Part shown: in pieces, positions 1 through 7,659 of the stretch
How positions within the stretch are numbered: position 1 is the stretch's first letter
How the letters are laid out: each line of letters begins with the position of its first letter
Made by a program: the position numbers and the translations under genes
NCBI GenBank assembly: GCA_010092885.1
Contig: JAADYX010000053.1
Span: 1-36,608 of the forward strand
DNA: 36,608 nt
Origin: Chloroflexota bacterium
GTDB lineage: Bacteria > Chloroflexota > Anaerolineae > Aggregatilineales > UBA3940
Reading direction: 5' to 3'
The notes under the pieces: model-generated
The model's database searches: none
What the model was told of the DNA's origin: nothing
The model's input: only the letters and a program-made list of their open reading frames with translations

Positions 1-280
1 CCTGCCGCAGCGCCGCACCACCGGAAGCATCGCCCGCCTCCACACGGATAGCCTCAATACCGCTCAAACCGGCTGTTTCAGCGACCAGTGCCCCAAGTTG
101 TTCCTGCCGGGAAAGCTCGCCAGCGAGCATATTGCCGACAAACAACATATCGATGCTGTCGATGCGATCAGCATCTACATAGGCCGCCTCAGCCGCCTCA
201 GCAGCGAGATCGCGCAGCGAGAGTGCCCAGTGTTCAGCGACGGCTGTACGCCCAATACCTACAATGCTTACAGAACGCAT
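1..280 (-). CDS. Thiolase (archaeal-type acetyl-CoA acetyltransferase), N-terminal part, cut by window edge
   Basis: This is the first 93 codons of a minus-strand gene that continues beyond position 1. It begins MRSVSIVGIGRTAVAEHW, and the segment ending in EAGDASGGAAL is typical of the SCP-x/archaeal thiolase family just before its active-site region. The ATG at 280 is preceded by a strong ribosome site (GGGAGG, 6 nt spacing) that starts 14 nt after the HMG-CoA synthase stop. Family knowledge: it would condense two acetyl-CoA into acetoacetyl-CoA and hand it to HMG-CoA synthase. In archaea thiolase and HMG-CoA synthase form a complex through a DUF35 protein, which would be expected just outside the window. 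The catalytic Cys and His lie in the missing part, so activity cannot be judged. Confidence 0.8.
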   Translation of the reverse strand, partial: MRSVSIVGIGRTAVAEHWALSLRDLAAEAAEAAYVDADRIDSIDMLFVGNMLAGELSRQEQLGALVAETAGLSGIEAIRVEAGDASGGAALRQ

Positions 281-294
281 AGTGTTCCTCCCGC

Positions 295-1374
295 CTACTT
301 GTTCAGTTTGCTACGATAGCGTGTATACACGGCGTAATCGATCTCAGTGCGCCGCGTGACGTACTGCTCTGTGCGCGGAGCCCTGTCGCGGACCTCCTCG
401 ATGCGTTCAGTGACCGTGAACACCATCGCATCTGATCCCGCACCCGACCCGTAGGAGACCATCAAGATGCGTTCACCCGGCTTGGCAATATCTAATGTTG
501 CCGAAAGCCCCAGCAGCGATGACCCCGCATACACATTGCCAACCTTGCCGACCAGCAGCCCCGGAGCGATCTGGTCGGGCGTAAAGCCCAACATTTTGGC
601 CGCCCGTGAGGGGAACTTGACATTCGGCTGGTGGAAGATGGCATAGGCAAAGTCCTGCGGCTCGGCCTCAATAGCCTCCATCATCGTCTTGGCGGCATGG
701 AGTGTATGCTCAAAATAGGCAGGCTCCCCGGTGAACCGGTCGCCATGAGAGGGATAGGTCTCGTGGCTGCGCCGCCAGAAGTCCGGTGTATCCGTCACAT
801 ACGAGTAGTGCGCGTCGAATGTCGCCACACTCTCTTCACCCGCACCCAGAATATAAGCTGCACCGCCTGCCGCCGCGGTGTATTCGAGTGCATCGCCGGG
901 GCGGCCTTGCGCCGTATCCATGCCGATAGCTAGCGCGTACGGAGCCATTCCGCTGCCGACCATCCCCACGGAAGCTGTCAGTGCCTCGCTGCCTGCCTTG
1001 CAGGCGAACTCCCAGTCAGCAGCCAATGTGTGCGCCGACATACCAATGGCCTCCGCGACAATGGTCGAGGTTGGCTTGACAGCATACGGATGCGACTCAC
1101 TGCCGACCCACACCGCCCGGATGAGGGTCGGGTCGATCTCGGCACGAGCCAATGCATTGCGCGCGGCCTCCACAGACATCGTAACGACATCTTCATCCAA
1201 ACCGGGCACGGACTTTTCATCCACCGGTGTACCGCTCAGTCCATCCGTCCACACCCGGGAGACTTCGCTGGCAGGCAGCCGGTAGCGCGGCACATAGGCC
1301 CCATATCCGACAATGCCCACCGACCGCGATGGCCGGCTGATCAACTTGTTACCTGTGTTGTGACCATTATTCAT
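295..1374 (-). CDS. mvaS: Hydroxymethylglutaryl-CoA synthase (archaeal-type)
   Basis: A 359-residue protein, matching the roughly 350 residues of archaeal HMG-CoA synthases. It makes HMG-CoA from acetoacetyl-CoA and acetyl-CoA in the cytosol. Visible features are the [15 protein letters not shown] opening, Glu93 in [12 protein letters not shown], the nucleophile Cys125 in [11 protein letters not shown] and His248 in [10 protein letters not shown], which give the Glu/Cys/His set of this thiolase-fold family. An in-frame extension reaching 1482 exists. I chose ATG 1374 because AGGAGGG lies 7-8 nt upstream and because the upstream extension is only an out-of-frame reading of the reductase gene. 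The start overlaps the reductase stop by 8 nt, which suggests translational coupling. Confidence 0.92.
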   Translation of the reverse strand: MNNGHNTGNKLISRPSRSVGIVGYGAYVPRYRLPASEVSRVWTDGLSGTPVDEKSVPGLDEDVVTMSVEAARNALARAEIDPTLIRAVWVGSESHPYAVKPTSTIVAEAIGMSAHTLAADWEFACKAGSEALTASVGMVGSGMAPYALAIGMDTAQGRPGDALEYTAAAGGAAYILGAGEESVATFDAHYSYVTDTPDFWRRSHETYPSHGDRFTGEPAYFEHTLHAAKTMMEAIEAEPQDFAYAIFHQPNVKFPSRAAKMLGFTPDQIAPGLLVGKVGNVYAGSSLLGLSATLDIAKPGERILMVSYGSGAGSDAMVFTVTERIEEVRDRAPRTEQYVTRRTEIDYAVYTRYRSKLNK

Positions 1375-2659
1375 CCTCAATCCCTCCTGTTTCTTGCAGG
1401 ATCTCCTGCGCATATGTAAGTGTGATCTGACCGGCTGCCAGCATCTGGGCAGCCACCTCATCCACCTGTTCATTCTGAGCACCCGCGGCCACGGCGATCT
1501 GCCGTGCGTGAAGGGACATGTGCCCCCGTTGGATGCCTTCTGTTGCCAGCGCCCGCAGGGCAGCCAGGTTCTGTGCCAATCCCACCGATACAGCGATCTC
1601 AGCCAGTTCCCGGGCGGATTGCACCCCCAACAGCTTCAGCGCGATGCGCGCCACAGGGTGCACGCGGGTGGTTCCCCCAACGATGCCCAACGGCATGGGG
1701 ATCTCCAGTTCGCCGTGCAGGCTGCCATCCTCCGCTTTAGACCACACGCTCATCGCCGTGTAGCGGCTATCACGGGCAGCATAAGCATGTGCACCCGCTT
1801 CAACACCGCGCCAATCATTGCCTGTTGCAATCACAAGTGGGTCAACGCCGTTCATGATGCCCTTATTGTGTGTGGCCGCCCGGTAGGGGTCGGCTGCCGC
1901 GAAGGCCCAAGCCTCCACTATACCGGCGACAACATCGTCCCCACTGAACTCACCGAATGCCAGATCGTCAGCCAGGACGGTACAGGCCGCACGAGCAAGC
2001 CGTCTATCGGCCAGATTCGATAGAATGCGCAGCCCCACACGGCCACCTGCGACCGCTGCCAGCGGTTCAGCCAGTGCCTCACACGCGGTGTTGACCATAT
2101 TCGCGCCGTTGGCATCGCGGCAGTCAAAGATCAGATGGCAGACCAGCATCGGGCCAGCGGGTGTTTCAGGCAGTAGGCGCACCTCAATATCCCGAGGTCC
2201 ACCCCCACGCGCGATCATCGTCTGGCTCCGACGCCCCGCTGCCTCAAGGAGAGCAGGCTTTTCAGCCAGAATACGCGCCCGCGCTTCATCCAGATCGGGC
2301 ACATCCAGCAGATTGATCTGCCCGATCATCTGAGGCTCGGTGCTCGACGCTGTAAAGCCACCCGTACGACGGATCAACTTGGCCATGAAACTGGCCCCCG
2401 CCACAATGGAAGGTTCTTCAACAACCATCGGCACGAGGACATCCCGGCCATTGACGATGAAATTGGCTGCAATGCCCAAGGGCATCCCAAACACACCCAC
2501 CACATTCTCAATGAGCTTGTCGGCCAACTCTGGCGTCAGGCTGTCACAGCGGACCAGCATCTCCACTTCATCGGCAGTCAGTTCACTGCGGTCGGTGAGT
2601 GCAGTTACACGCGCTGATACGGTTTGTTTGTAGAACCCTGGCAGTCGAGACGACAACAC
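1367..2659 (-). CDS. mvaA: Hydroxymethylglutaryl-CoA reductase, class II
   Basis: A 430-residue class II HMG-CoA reductase that reduces HMG-CoA to mevalonate, the committed step of the mevalonate route to isoprenoids. From the GTG start, the catalytic residues fall one position from those of the Pseudomonas mevalonii enzyme: Glu82 (VVEEPSIV), Asp182 ([13 protein letters not shown]), Lys266 (HNKGIMNG) and His380 (RGHMSLHAR). The opening SSRLPGFY also matches class II enzymes. GTG 2659 is chosen because AGAGGAG sits 4 nt upstream; TTG 2656 (7 nt spacing) is an equally possible start. A longer reading to 2746 would run through two hairpins and is rejected. It is the first gene of the operon with HMG-CoA synthase and thiolase. 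Confidence 0.93.
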   Translation of the reverse strand: MLSSRLPGFYKQTVSARVTALTDRSELTADEVEMLVRCDSLTPELADKLIENVVGVFGMPLGIAANFIVNGRDVLVPMVVEEPSIVAGASFMAKLIRRTGGFTASSTEPQMIGQINLLDVPDLDEARARILAEKPALLEAAGRRSQTMIARGGGPRDIEVRLLPETPAGPMLVCHLIFDCRDANGANMVNTACEALAEPLAAVAGGRVGLRILSNLADRRLARAACTVLADDLAFGEFSGDDVVAGIVEAWAFAAADPYRAATHNKGIMNGVDPLVIATGNDWRGVEAGAHAYAARDSRYTAMSVWSKAEDGSLHGELEIPMPLGIVGGTTRVHPVARIALKLLGVQSARELAEIAVSVGLAQNLAALRALATEGIQRGHMSLHARQIAVAAGAQNEQVDEVAAQMLAAGQITLTYAQEILQETGGIEDE

Positions 2660-2681
2660 GCCACTCCTCTGTGTAGCTGAA

Positions 2682-2707
2682 GGCCCGCCTTCTTTGTGAA
2701 GCGGGCC
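2682..2707 (-). other. Leader hairpin upstream of the HMG-CoA reductase gene
   Basis: GGCCCGC (2682-2688) pairs with GCGGGCC (2701-2707), and inner TTC/GAA pairs extend the stem past one bulged base. In transcript sense the hairpin ends about 12 nt before the AGAGGAG ribosome site of the reductase gene. No U-run follows it, so it is not a clear intrinsic terminator. It could be a 5' leader structure or an attenuator; its role is unknown. Confidence 0.4.
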
Positions 2708-2734
2708 ACAATCTGCACGATAAATGTAGCGTGG

Positions 2735-2775
2735 GTAGGCTCCCAAAACCTCCCAGACAGGTTTTGGGAGCCTAC
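2735..2775. repeat. Perfect 17-bp inverted repeat (hairpin) with 7-nt loop
   Basis: Arms 2735-2751 (GTAGGCTCCCAAAACCT) and 2759-2775 are exact reverse complements around the loop CCCAGAC. The right arm covers the stop codon and next-to-last codon of the membrane protein gene that ends at 2772. The hairpin lies between that gene and the HMG-CoA reductase leader. Neither strand shows a T-run next to it, so it is not a standard intrinsic terminator. It may be a Rho-independent-like or mRNA-stabilising structure, or a copy of a dispersed palindromic element. I saw no second copy in this window. Confidence 0.75.
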
Positions 2776-3506
2776 AGGGCGTCTTCTAGGAAGCGATATT
2801 CGCCGATTGTCGTGTGTTCCCTCTGCCATTCGTCACACAGGCTGGCGAGGTATCGTGCCGATCGGTAGAAGTCGGGATCATCACGGCGTTCGGGGCTGGC
2901 CTCGTATTCGATGTAGGGGCCCAACCGCTTCCACACTTTGGAGACCATAGGGCTCACCCACCCGATCACGGACTCCATAGCCTCCTCAGTCACCCAATTC
3001 TGCTCTACCAGAAAGCCCAAATAGTCAAACGAGTTGAGTATGAGCTTCACTTTATAGCGTCCGGTCTCTTTCTCGTTGACTTCTTCACCGTTCTCCCGGC
3101 GCGCTTCATTGGCCAGGTCCTCTTCGCGCAGCATACGCAGACCCTCTTTCGGATCCTCAGGCAGGTTTTGGTAGATCCAACGCCGTGCCTTGATCTCCTC
3201 ATCGGACATCATGCGTTGGAAAACAGCTGAGAACACTTCGAGGTTGCGGCTGTCAACCGCCTCATTAACCTGAACCAGCACAACGATGCCGCCGCCTACG
3301 GTCAAGGCAAAGGCCGCTGCTGACGAACATCCCTCAAGTAAACCAGGGTAGTCGACTTGCAGGCCAATCAGGCTGGCGAACAGGGCCGCCCCACCCAGCA
3401 GCACATTCCACACAACGAAGATGGCCAATCCGATCCCCGCCGCAATGCCAATCACCTGTTGGGCGGGCATCCGCTTAAGCCGGTTGAACAGTCCAGTTTG
3501 GGCCAT
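2772..3506 (-). CDS. Two-helix membrane protein, DUF4760-like
   Basis: A 244-residue protein of unknown function. A short basic N-terminus is followed by a hydrophobic segment at about residues 18-50 (two close helices or one long hairpin) and another at about 55-75. The rest is a soluble, charged, mainly helical C-terminal domain. The stretch around RNLEVFSAVFQRMMSDEEIK followed by ARRWIYQNLP resembles the DUF4760 family, which I recognise only by style. ATG 3506 is chosen for the upstream AGAGGAGAG and the MAQTGLFNRLKRM start; an upstream in-frame extension to 3557 overlaps the terminator of the gene before it. It is probably a single-gene unit between that terminator and the 17-bp inverted repeat. 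Confidence 0.7.
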   Translation of the reverse strand: MAQTGLFNRLKRMPAQQVIGIAAGIGLAIFVVWNVLLGGAALFASLIGLQVDYPGLLEGCSSAAAFALTVGGGIVVLVQVNEAVDSRNLEVFSAVFQRMMSDEEIKARRWIYQNLPEDPKEGLRMLREEDLANEARRENGEEVNEKETGRYKVKLILNSFDYLGFLVEQNWVTEEAMESVIGWVSPMVSKVWKRLGPYIEYEASPERRDDPDFYRSARYLASLCDEWQREHTTIGEYRFLEDAL

Positions 3507-3528
3507 GGTTCTCTCCTCTTCTCTACGC

Positions 3529-3564
3529 CAAAAACAAAAGGAGGCTGCGATTAGCAACCCCCTT
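3529..3564 (-). terminator. Rho-independent terminator of the polysaccharide deacetylase gene
   Basis: In minus-strand sense an 11-bp stem (AAGGGGGTTGC with GCAGCCTCCTT, two G-U pairs) with loop TAATC is followed by TTGTTTTTGG. It lies about 20 nt after the deacetylase stop at 3583 and before the next gene starts at 3506. This is a classic intrinsic terminator layout. Confidence 0.85.
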
Positions 3565-3582
3565 AATCATACACCACAACGA

Positions 3583-4593
3583 TCAATAACTGGCATCGGA
3601 GACAACACTGATAAACGTGCTCAATGTCCAGTCACCGCGCACACGTACACGCTTTAACTCGTAGAGGGTTTCGCTGGTATGCAAGGAGCCATTGGCTGTA
3701 GTCAGGCCGCCCCAGTATTCGAACTCGGCCATTTTCTCCAATACGAGATCATCGTACCGGCCCGAGATGTAAGCCACAAACCGCGGGCGGTGCCCCAAGG
3801 TAGCTTCGATGGTTTCCGCCGGACCAACCAGATGGTAGAACAGCCAGTCCGCATCTTTATCAGACATCTCCTGCAGATGGTTACGCCCGTGCACTTCGAT
3901 ATCATGCCCGGCGGCTTTCATCTCGGCGAGCATGTCCCACGTCATATACGCGGCCTGATTGTCATCTGTCACATCTGTCAGAATGAAAAACGCCGCATCA
4001 AACCCAAACTCCTCAAGGATGGGGAAGGCGTTTTCGTAGTTGTCCACATAGCCATCATCGAAGGTGAGGATGACCGGTTTTTCAGGCAGGTCGGGTTTGC
4101 CGGTTGCCAGGCGGTATGCCAGATCGTACAGACTGATCGTCTCGTAGCCGTTGTCGGCCAGCCACTGCATCTGTGCGCGGAACTCATCTGGGCGCACGGA
4201 GAGATCCAACCGGTATACATCCGCGTCGGCGGGCGGCACACTGACATAATGGTACATCAGGATCGGGACCACCACCTCACGCTCGCGCCCATCGGGTGTG
4301 AAGAGGGGTGTTGGTGTCGGTGGGATTGGCGTCTGTGACGGCACCGGTGTCGCAGTTGGCTCAGGTGTTACAGTCGGCGTGATCGTGCCTGTCGGGAACG
4401 GCGTCAATGTTGGCGTGGCAGACGCGCGCGGCGTTGCCGACGCAAACAGTGCTGCTGCCCGTGGTCGCTGGTCAAGTGGGCCAGCCGGGGTCACCGCGTA
4501 CACGCCGCCAGCCGCCGCCAATAGGAGCATCCCGGCAAAAGCGAGTAGAGCAACCGTATTGGTTGAGGGATATCGTCGTTTACTGTCAGCCAT
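3583..4593 (-). CDS. Membrane-anchored polysaccharide deacetylase (carbohydrate esterase 4 family)
   Basis: A 336-residue protein with a basic N-terminus and a transmembrane anchor at about residues 12-34. A Thr/Pro linker (about 58-100, many TPT repeats) precedes a NodB-type catalytic domain from about residue 105. Catalytic features are the Asp pair of TFDDGY (Asp179 and Asp180) and the metal-binding HGRNH (His235, His239). The next motif is AYISGRYDD instead of the usual RxPYG, so substrate specificity may be shifted. Family knowledge: such enzymes remove N-acetyl groups from cell-wall or capsule glycans outside the cell. ATG 4593 is preferred over ATG 4605 because a TTGACA/TATGCT promoter places the transcript start between them, implying a leaderless or nearly leaderless message. 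Confidence 0.85.
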   Translation of the reverse strand: MADSKRRYPSTNTVALLAFAGMLLLAAAGGVYAVTPAGPLDQRPRAAALFASATPRASATPTLTPFPTGTITPTVTPEPTATPVPSQTPIPPTPTPLFTPDGREREVVVPILMYHYVSVPPADADVYRLDLSVRPDEFRAQMQWLADNGYETISLYDLAYRLATGKPDLPEKPVILTFDDGYVDNYENAFPILEEFGFDAAFFILTDVTDDNQAAYMTWDMLAEMKAAGHDIEVHGRNHLQEMSDKDADWLFYHLVGPAETIEATLGHRPRFVAYISGRYDDLVLEKMAEFEYWGGLTTANGSLHTSETLYELKRVRVRGDWTLSTFISVVSDASY

Positions 4594-4600
4594 GGGGCAG

Positions 4601-4630
4601 AGCATATCTTAGTAAACGGGTCCATGTCAA
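4601..4630 (-). promoter_or_regulatory. Sigma70-type promoter for the polysaccharide deacetylase gene
   Basis: On the minus strand, TTGACA (4625-4630) and TATGCT (4601-4606) are separated by 18 bp. Seven bases separate the -10 box from ATG 4593, so transcription would begin close to the start codon. The -35 box is perfect and the -10 matches 4 of 6 positions. Confidence 0.6.
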
Positions 4631-4635
4631 CGCGT

Positions 4636-4665
4636 TTGATACCCCTCCGCAGCGCGATGTATAAT
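4636..4665 (+). promoter_or_regulatory. Sigma70-type promoter for the purine nucleoside phosphorylase operon
   Basis: TTGATA (4636-4641) and a consensus TATAAT (4660-4665) are separated by 18 bp. It faces away from the deacetylase promoter, whose -35 box lies only 5 bp to the left. A transcript start near 4672 leaves about a 45-nt leader before ATG 4717, and it rules out in-frame starts at or before 4672. Confidence 0.75.
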
Positions 4666-4716
4666 CCGCGGCGCGGCTATATGCCGCCTCAGTTCCTAAT
4701 GAATAGAGCCAGTCTC

Positions 4717-5571
4717 ATGTCACAATTTGGTCGTTCGGAAATTGAAGCCGCGCTCGCAGCTGTCAGAGAGCGGACTCAGCATCAGCCGCATATCGGGCTT
4801 GTCCTGGGATCAGGCCTTGGCCCGCTCGCGCAGTCCATTGATGATGCGGTCATTATCCCCACCGAGGAATTACCCCACTGGCCAGTTTCGACTGTGCAGG
4901 GGCATGCTGGCAAACTCTACCTGGGCACCTTAGAAGGCCAATCTGTGATTGCACTGCGGGGGCGCTCACATCTCTATGAGGGTTACCATCCGTCCCAAGT
5001 CGCATTGTCCATCCGTGTGATGCAGTTGATGGGGGTGCACACTGTCATTCTGACCAATGCTGCCGGCGGCCTCAACGAGGCATACACACCCGGCGATCTG
5101 ATGCTCATCGCCGACCATATCAACTTTGTCGGGCTGGCGGGTTTGAACCCACTCTTGGGCGCCAACGATGAGCGGCTTGGCCCGCGCTTCCCCAGCATGA
5201 CGCATGTATACGATAGGGAACTTCGCCAGCGTGCCCGCGAGATCGCGCAAAGCCAGCATCTCCCCCTGCAGGAGGGGGTCTATGTGGGTATCGCTGGGCC
5301 ATCCTTCGAGACCCCGGCTGAGATCCGCTTCCTACGGATGATCGGTGCGGATGCGGTGGGCATGTCCACCGTGGTGGAAGCCACTGCCGCACGGCACGGC
5401 GGTATGCGTGTGCTCGGCATCTCAGGAATCACGAACAAAGCTGTCGATTCGACAGAGACCGACGCCGAACCAACCCACGAAGAGGTGCTTGAAGCAAGCA
5501 AACTGATCGCGCCACGCATGGAGGCGCTGCTGCGTGGTGTACTGCGCGGTCTCCCGAGGGATACTCGCTAA
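4717..5571 (+). CDS. punA: Purine-nucleoside phosphorylase (trimeric, inosine/guanosine type)
   Basis: A 284-residue enzyme that splits purine nucleosides with phosphate into the base and ribose 1-phosphate. Motifs of the trimeric PNP family are present: phosphate-binding VLGSGLGPL (Ser32), GHAGKLYLG (His63), GRSHLYEGYH (His85), TNAAGGLN, AGPSFETPAEIR (Glu198, base contact) and GISGITNKAV (Asn240, base contact). The Glu/Asn pair predicts 6-oxopurine preference (inosine, guanosine). ATG 4717 is used; ATG 4699 is a possible alternative, and neither has a strong ribosome site. The next gene begins 6 nt after the stop. Its product, hypoxanthine or guanine, could feed the xanthine dehydrogenase-like operon that ends at 6325 on the other strand. 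Confidence 0.93.
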   Translation: MSQFGRSEIEAALAAVRERTQHQPHIGLVLGSGLGPLAQSIDDAVIIPTEELPHWPVSTVQGHAGKLYLGTLEGQSVIALRGRSHLYEGYHPSQVALSIRVMQLMGVHTVILTNAAGGLNEAYTPGDLMLIADHINFVGLAGLNPLLGANDERLGPRFPSMTHVYDRELRQRAREIAQSQHLPLQEGVYVGIAGPSFETPAEIRFLRMIGADAVGMSTVVEATAARHGGMRVLGISGITNKAVDSTETDAEPTHEEVLEASKLIAPRMEALLRGVLRGLPRDTR

Positions 5572-5577
5572 GAGCCA

Positions 5578-6324
5578 ATGCGGGCCATTATCGCTTTTAT
5601 TGCCGATGCCGCCCTGTTCTTCTATGCGCTGGCGGCTCTTGGCATTTTTCTTGCCCTGCGAGGGTTAAGCCTGGCTCGTCAGCAGCGCCGGACAGCAGCA
5701 TTCGGTTTGGAACGGGAAGCTGCACAGCGGCGGCAGATGCGTGCTGTACGCAGTCTTGTATCGATGCTCCTGCTGATCGTGGTCGTCTTCCTCATCCAAA
5801 ATGTGGCTGCCCCCAACCTTCCTGAATCGGCGGCCAGTCCCGCGGAAACTCCCACCCCTGAGCCCGATGTCGAGCAAGGGCCACAAGAGCCTGTTGTCAC
5901 CGTACCGCCGATCCTGTTCCCGACGATCACACCGGTACCCGGCCTTGGATCCGGTGATGCGGCTGAGGCAGCCCTCACAAGCGGCTCCTTCGAGGCGTGC
6001 GCTTATCCGGGCGTGACCATCACCAGCCCTGAACCCGGGCAGACTGTTTCCGGTCAGGTTCGCGTAGAAGGTGAAGCGTTCGTCTTTCCTTTTTTTCTTT
6101 ACAAGTTTGAACTGCGTGGTGAAGCAACAGGAGGGAGTTGGGTTTTGCTCAACACGTTCAACGAGTCGCGAACCGGGGTGCTCGGCAGTTGGGACAGCAC
6201 ATCCCTGCCGCGCGGAAACTACACCATGCGGCTTGTTGTCTACACCGGCCCCGATCAGGTGCTGCCGCCCTGCACCGTGGACATCACAGTGGGCGCACCC
6301 GGCGACGAAGCACCCCAACCATGA
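5578..6324 (+). CDS. Membrane protein with extracellular Ig-like/adhesin-style C-terminal domain
   Basis: A 248-residue protein of unknown function. It has a transmembrane helix at about residues 5-28, a short basic cytoplasmic loop rich in Arg and Gln, and a second helix at about 58-78. A Pro/Thr/Glu linker (about 80-125) leads to a C-terminal beta-rich domain (about 143-238). That domain follows the pattern ITSPEPGQTVSGQVRVEGEA, a later GSW, LGSWDSTSLPRGNYTMRL, and an ending Cys-containing strand. It is common in Chloroflexota surface proteins, often after Pro-rich linkers. Cys141 (EACAYPG) and Cys233 (PPCTVD) could form a disulfide outside the cell. It starts 6 nt after the purine nucleoside phosphorylase stop, so it is probably co-transcribed, without an obvious functional link. 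Confidence 0.75.
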   Translation: MRAIIAFIADAALFFYALAALGIFLALRGLSLARQQRRTAAFGLEREAAQRRQMRAVRSLVSMLLLIVVVFLIQNVAAPNLPESAASPAETPTPEPDVEQGPQEPVVTVPPILFPTITPVPGLGSGDAAEAALTSGSFEACAYPGVTITSPEPGQTVSGQVRVEGEAFVFPFFLYKFELRGEATGGSWVLLNTFNESRTGVLGSWDSTSLPRGNYTMRLVVYTGPDQVLPPCTVDITVGAPGDEAPQP

Positions 6325-7659
6325 TCAACCCTCAAACAGGCGACGTGCCGCTTCATAGTCCTCTGGGGTATCGATATCGTGTAGAATCGATGGCGTGTCA
6401 ACCTCAAGATGGTGGATCGCTGCCTCATGCTCGTGCAGTAGATCGCGCAGTGTCGGCAGCTGAAACACTGCTTCCCACAATGAACGGTCAATGAGAATGG
6501 GATGGCCTCGCTGGTTTTCGTGGCTCGGCACGATCAGCCTCCCGCGTCCTTGGGCATGCGCTTCAATCAGCCCGCGGACCACGTGTGTTTCGAGCATGGG
6601 TTGGTCGCCCAGCACGATAACCGCTGCATCGCAGGTATGCCACAGTATGCTCAGCCCGACCCGCACCGACTCCATCATCTCGCCTTCGTAGTTTTCGGCG
6701 AGCCGTACGTGCAGGTCGCGGGTTTGTTCGGCCACAGCAGCGGCCTGCTCACCAACAACCACGATCACATCGTCCAGGTCGGCGGGCTCAAGCTGCCGGC
6801 AGATGTGACGTATAACCGTTGAATCACGCCAGGGCAGCATCACCTTGGGCTGACCCATCCGCGTGGATCGACCTGCGGCCAACACTACCGCCCCCACCCT
6901 CCGGTACACAGCCTTGACCGGATCATCGTCAAGCATAGCACCGAGTACCACCCGTTCTATCATATGATCCGTGAGCAAAAGACGGGCGATCCGGCGTGCA
7001 TCGGGGAGCCGGTCGGGAGTAACCTTGTTCAACAGAGGGAGGACCCGGGTGCCGCGCGGCATGCCCTTCAACCCTAGTGACGGATTGAGCAGTACCGCTG
7101 CGATGGCCTCTGCAGTCAGCGGTGCACGCAGTGGATGGCCTATCTGCCGGTGAATGCGTTCTGAACCGTATACATGCTCATCAGTCAGCGGTTGTCCCAA
7201 TACGTCCAAGCCAACCACCGGAATCGTCACGGTCGTGCTCTCTGGCACGGATGGCTCATCCGGAGCAGGGGCTTTCAATGCAGTGGGGCCAGAGATATCG
7301 GCTTCTACAAGCAGTACATCATGATGTTCGAATGTGGCGAGGTTGTCGTCCAGCCAGTTCGGGCGTGTGCCGCGCACCCGTCCGCTGCTGTCCACCCGGG
7401 TAAAAACGAACAGATGCCGGTGGCGCTCCAACTCCGCGCCGATGGATGCGGGAAGCCGCATCCGGGTTCCCAATCCGATGCGTTGGGGCGCATGCCGCAG
7501 CTCATCGCCAGACATCGGAGTCGTTGACGTGGTAATTACCCGCCAGCCTTCCGCAGCCAGATCCTCAGCCAGACGGAACATAGCACGGGTTTTGCCCCCA
7601 GCCCCAATAAAGGCCACCACATCGCCCGGGGCCAACTGTACCGCGTCAGCGAACCGCAT
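6325..7659 (-). CDS. YqeC-MocA fusion: hydroxylase accessory P-loop protein plus molybdenum cofactor nucleotidyltransferase
   Basis: A 444-residue two-domain protein. Residues 1 to about 240 match the YqeC family (accessory protein of selenium-dependent molybdenum hydroxylases), with a P-loop-like GAGGKTR and VEADIS. Residues about 250-444 match MocA-like cytidylyltransferases: VVLAAGRSTRMGQPKVMLPW, VVVGEQ, NYEGEMMESVRVGL, VLGDQPML, RGHPILIDRSLW and DIDTPEDY. Family knowledge: MocA attaches CMP to molybdopterin to make MCD, the cofactor form used by xanthine dehydrogenase-family enzymes. ATG 7659 overlaps the end of the catalytic subunit gene by 14 nt; a longer reading to 7803 is a shadow. 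It is the last gene of the molybdenum hydroxylase operon. The stop abuts the stop of the convergent gene at 6324. Confidence 0.87.
   Translation of the reverse strand: MRFADAVQLAPGDVVAFIGAGGKTRAMFRLAEDLAAEGWRVITTSTTPMSGDELRHAPQRIGLGTRMRLPASIGAELERHRHLFVFTRVDSSGRVRGTRPNWLDDNLATFEHHDVLLVEADISGPTALKAPAPDEPSVPESTTVTIPVVGLDVLGQPLTDEHVYGSERIHRQIGHPLRAPLTAEAIAAVLLNPSLGLKGMPRGTRVLPLLNKVTPDRLPDARRIARLLLTDHMIERVVLGAMLDDDPVKAVYRRVGAVVLAAGRSTRMGQPKVMLPWRDSTVIRHICRQLEPADLDDVIVVVGEQAAAVAEQTRDLHVRLAENYEGEMMESVRVGLSILWHTCDAAVIVLGDQPMLETHVVRGLIEAHAQGRGRLIVPSHENQRGHPILIDRSLWEAVFQLPTLRDLLHEHEAAIHHLEVDTPSILHDIDTPEDYEAARRLFEG

Noticed and set aside
1375-1482. Upstream extension of HMG-CoA synthase ([14 protein letters not shown]...)
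   Set aside because: It is an out-of-frame reading of the reductase 3' end; the strong ribosome site lies just before ATG 1374.
2660-2746. Upstream extension of HMG-CoA reductase
   Set aside because: It runs through the leader hairpin and into the 17-bp inverted repeat and is absent from class II enzymes, which start near SRLPGF.
3679-4338. A 219-codon plus-strand reading frame opposite the polysaccharide deacetylase
   Set aside because: The opposite strand carries intact NodB motifs and a transmembrane anchor; this frame has no recognisable domain.
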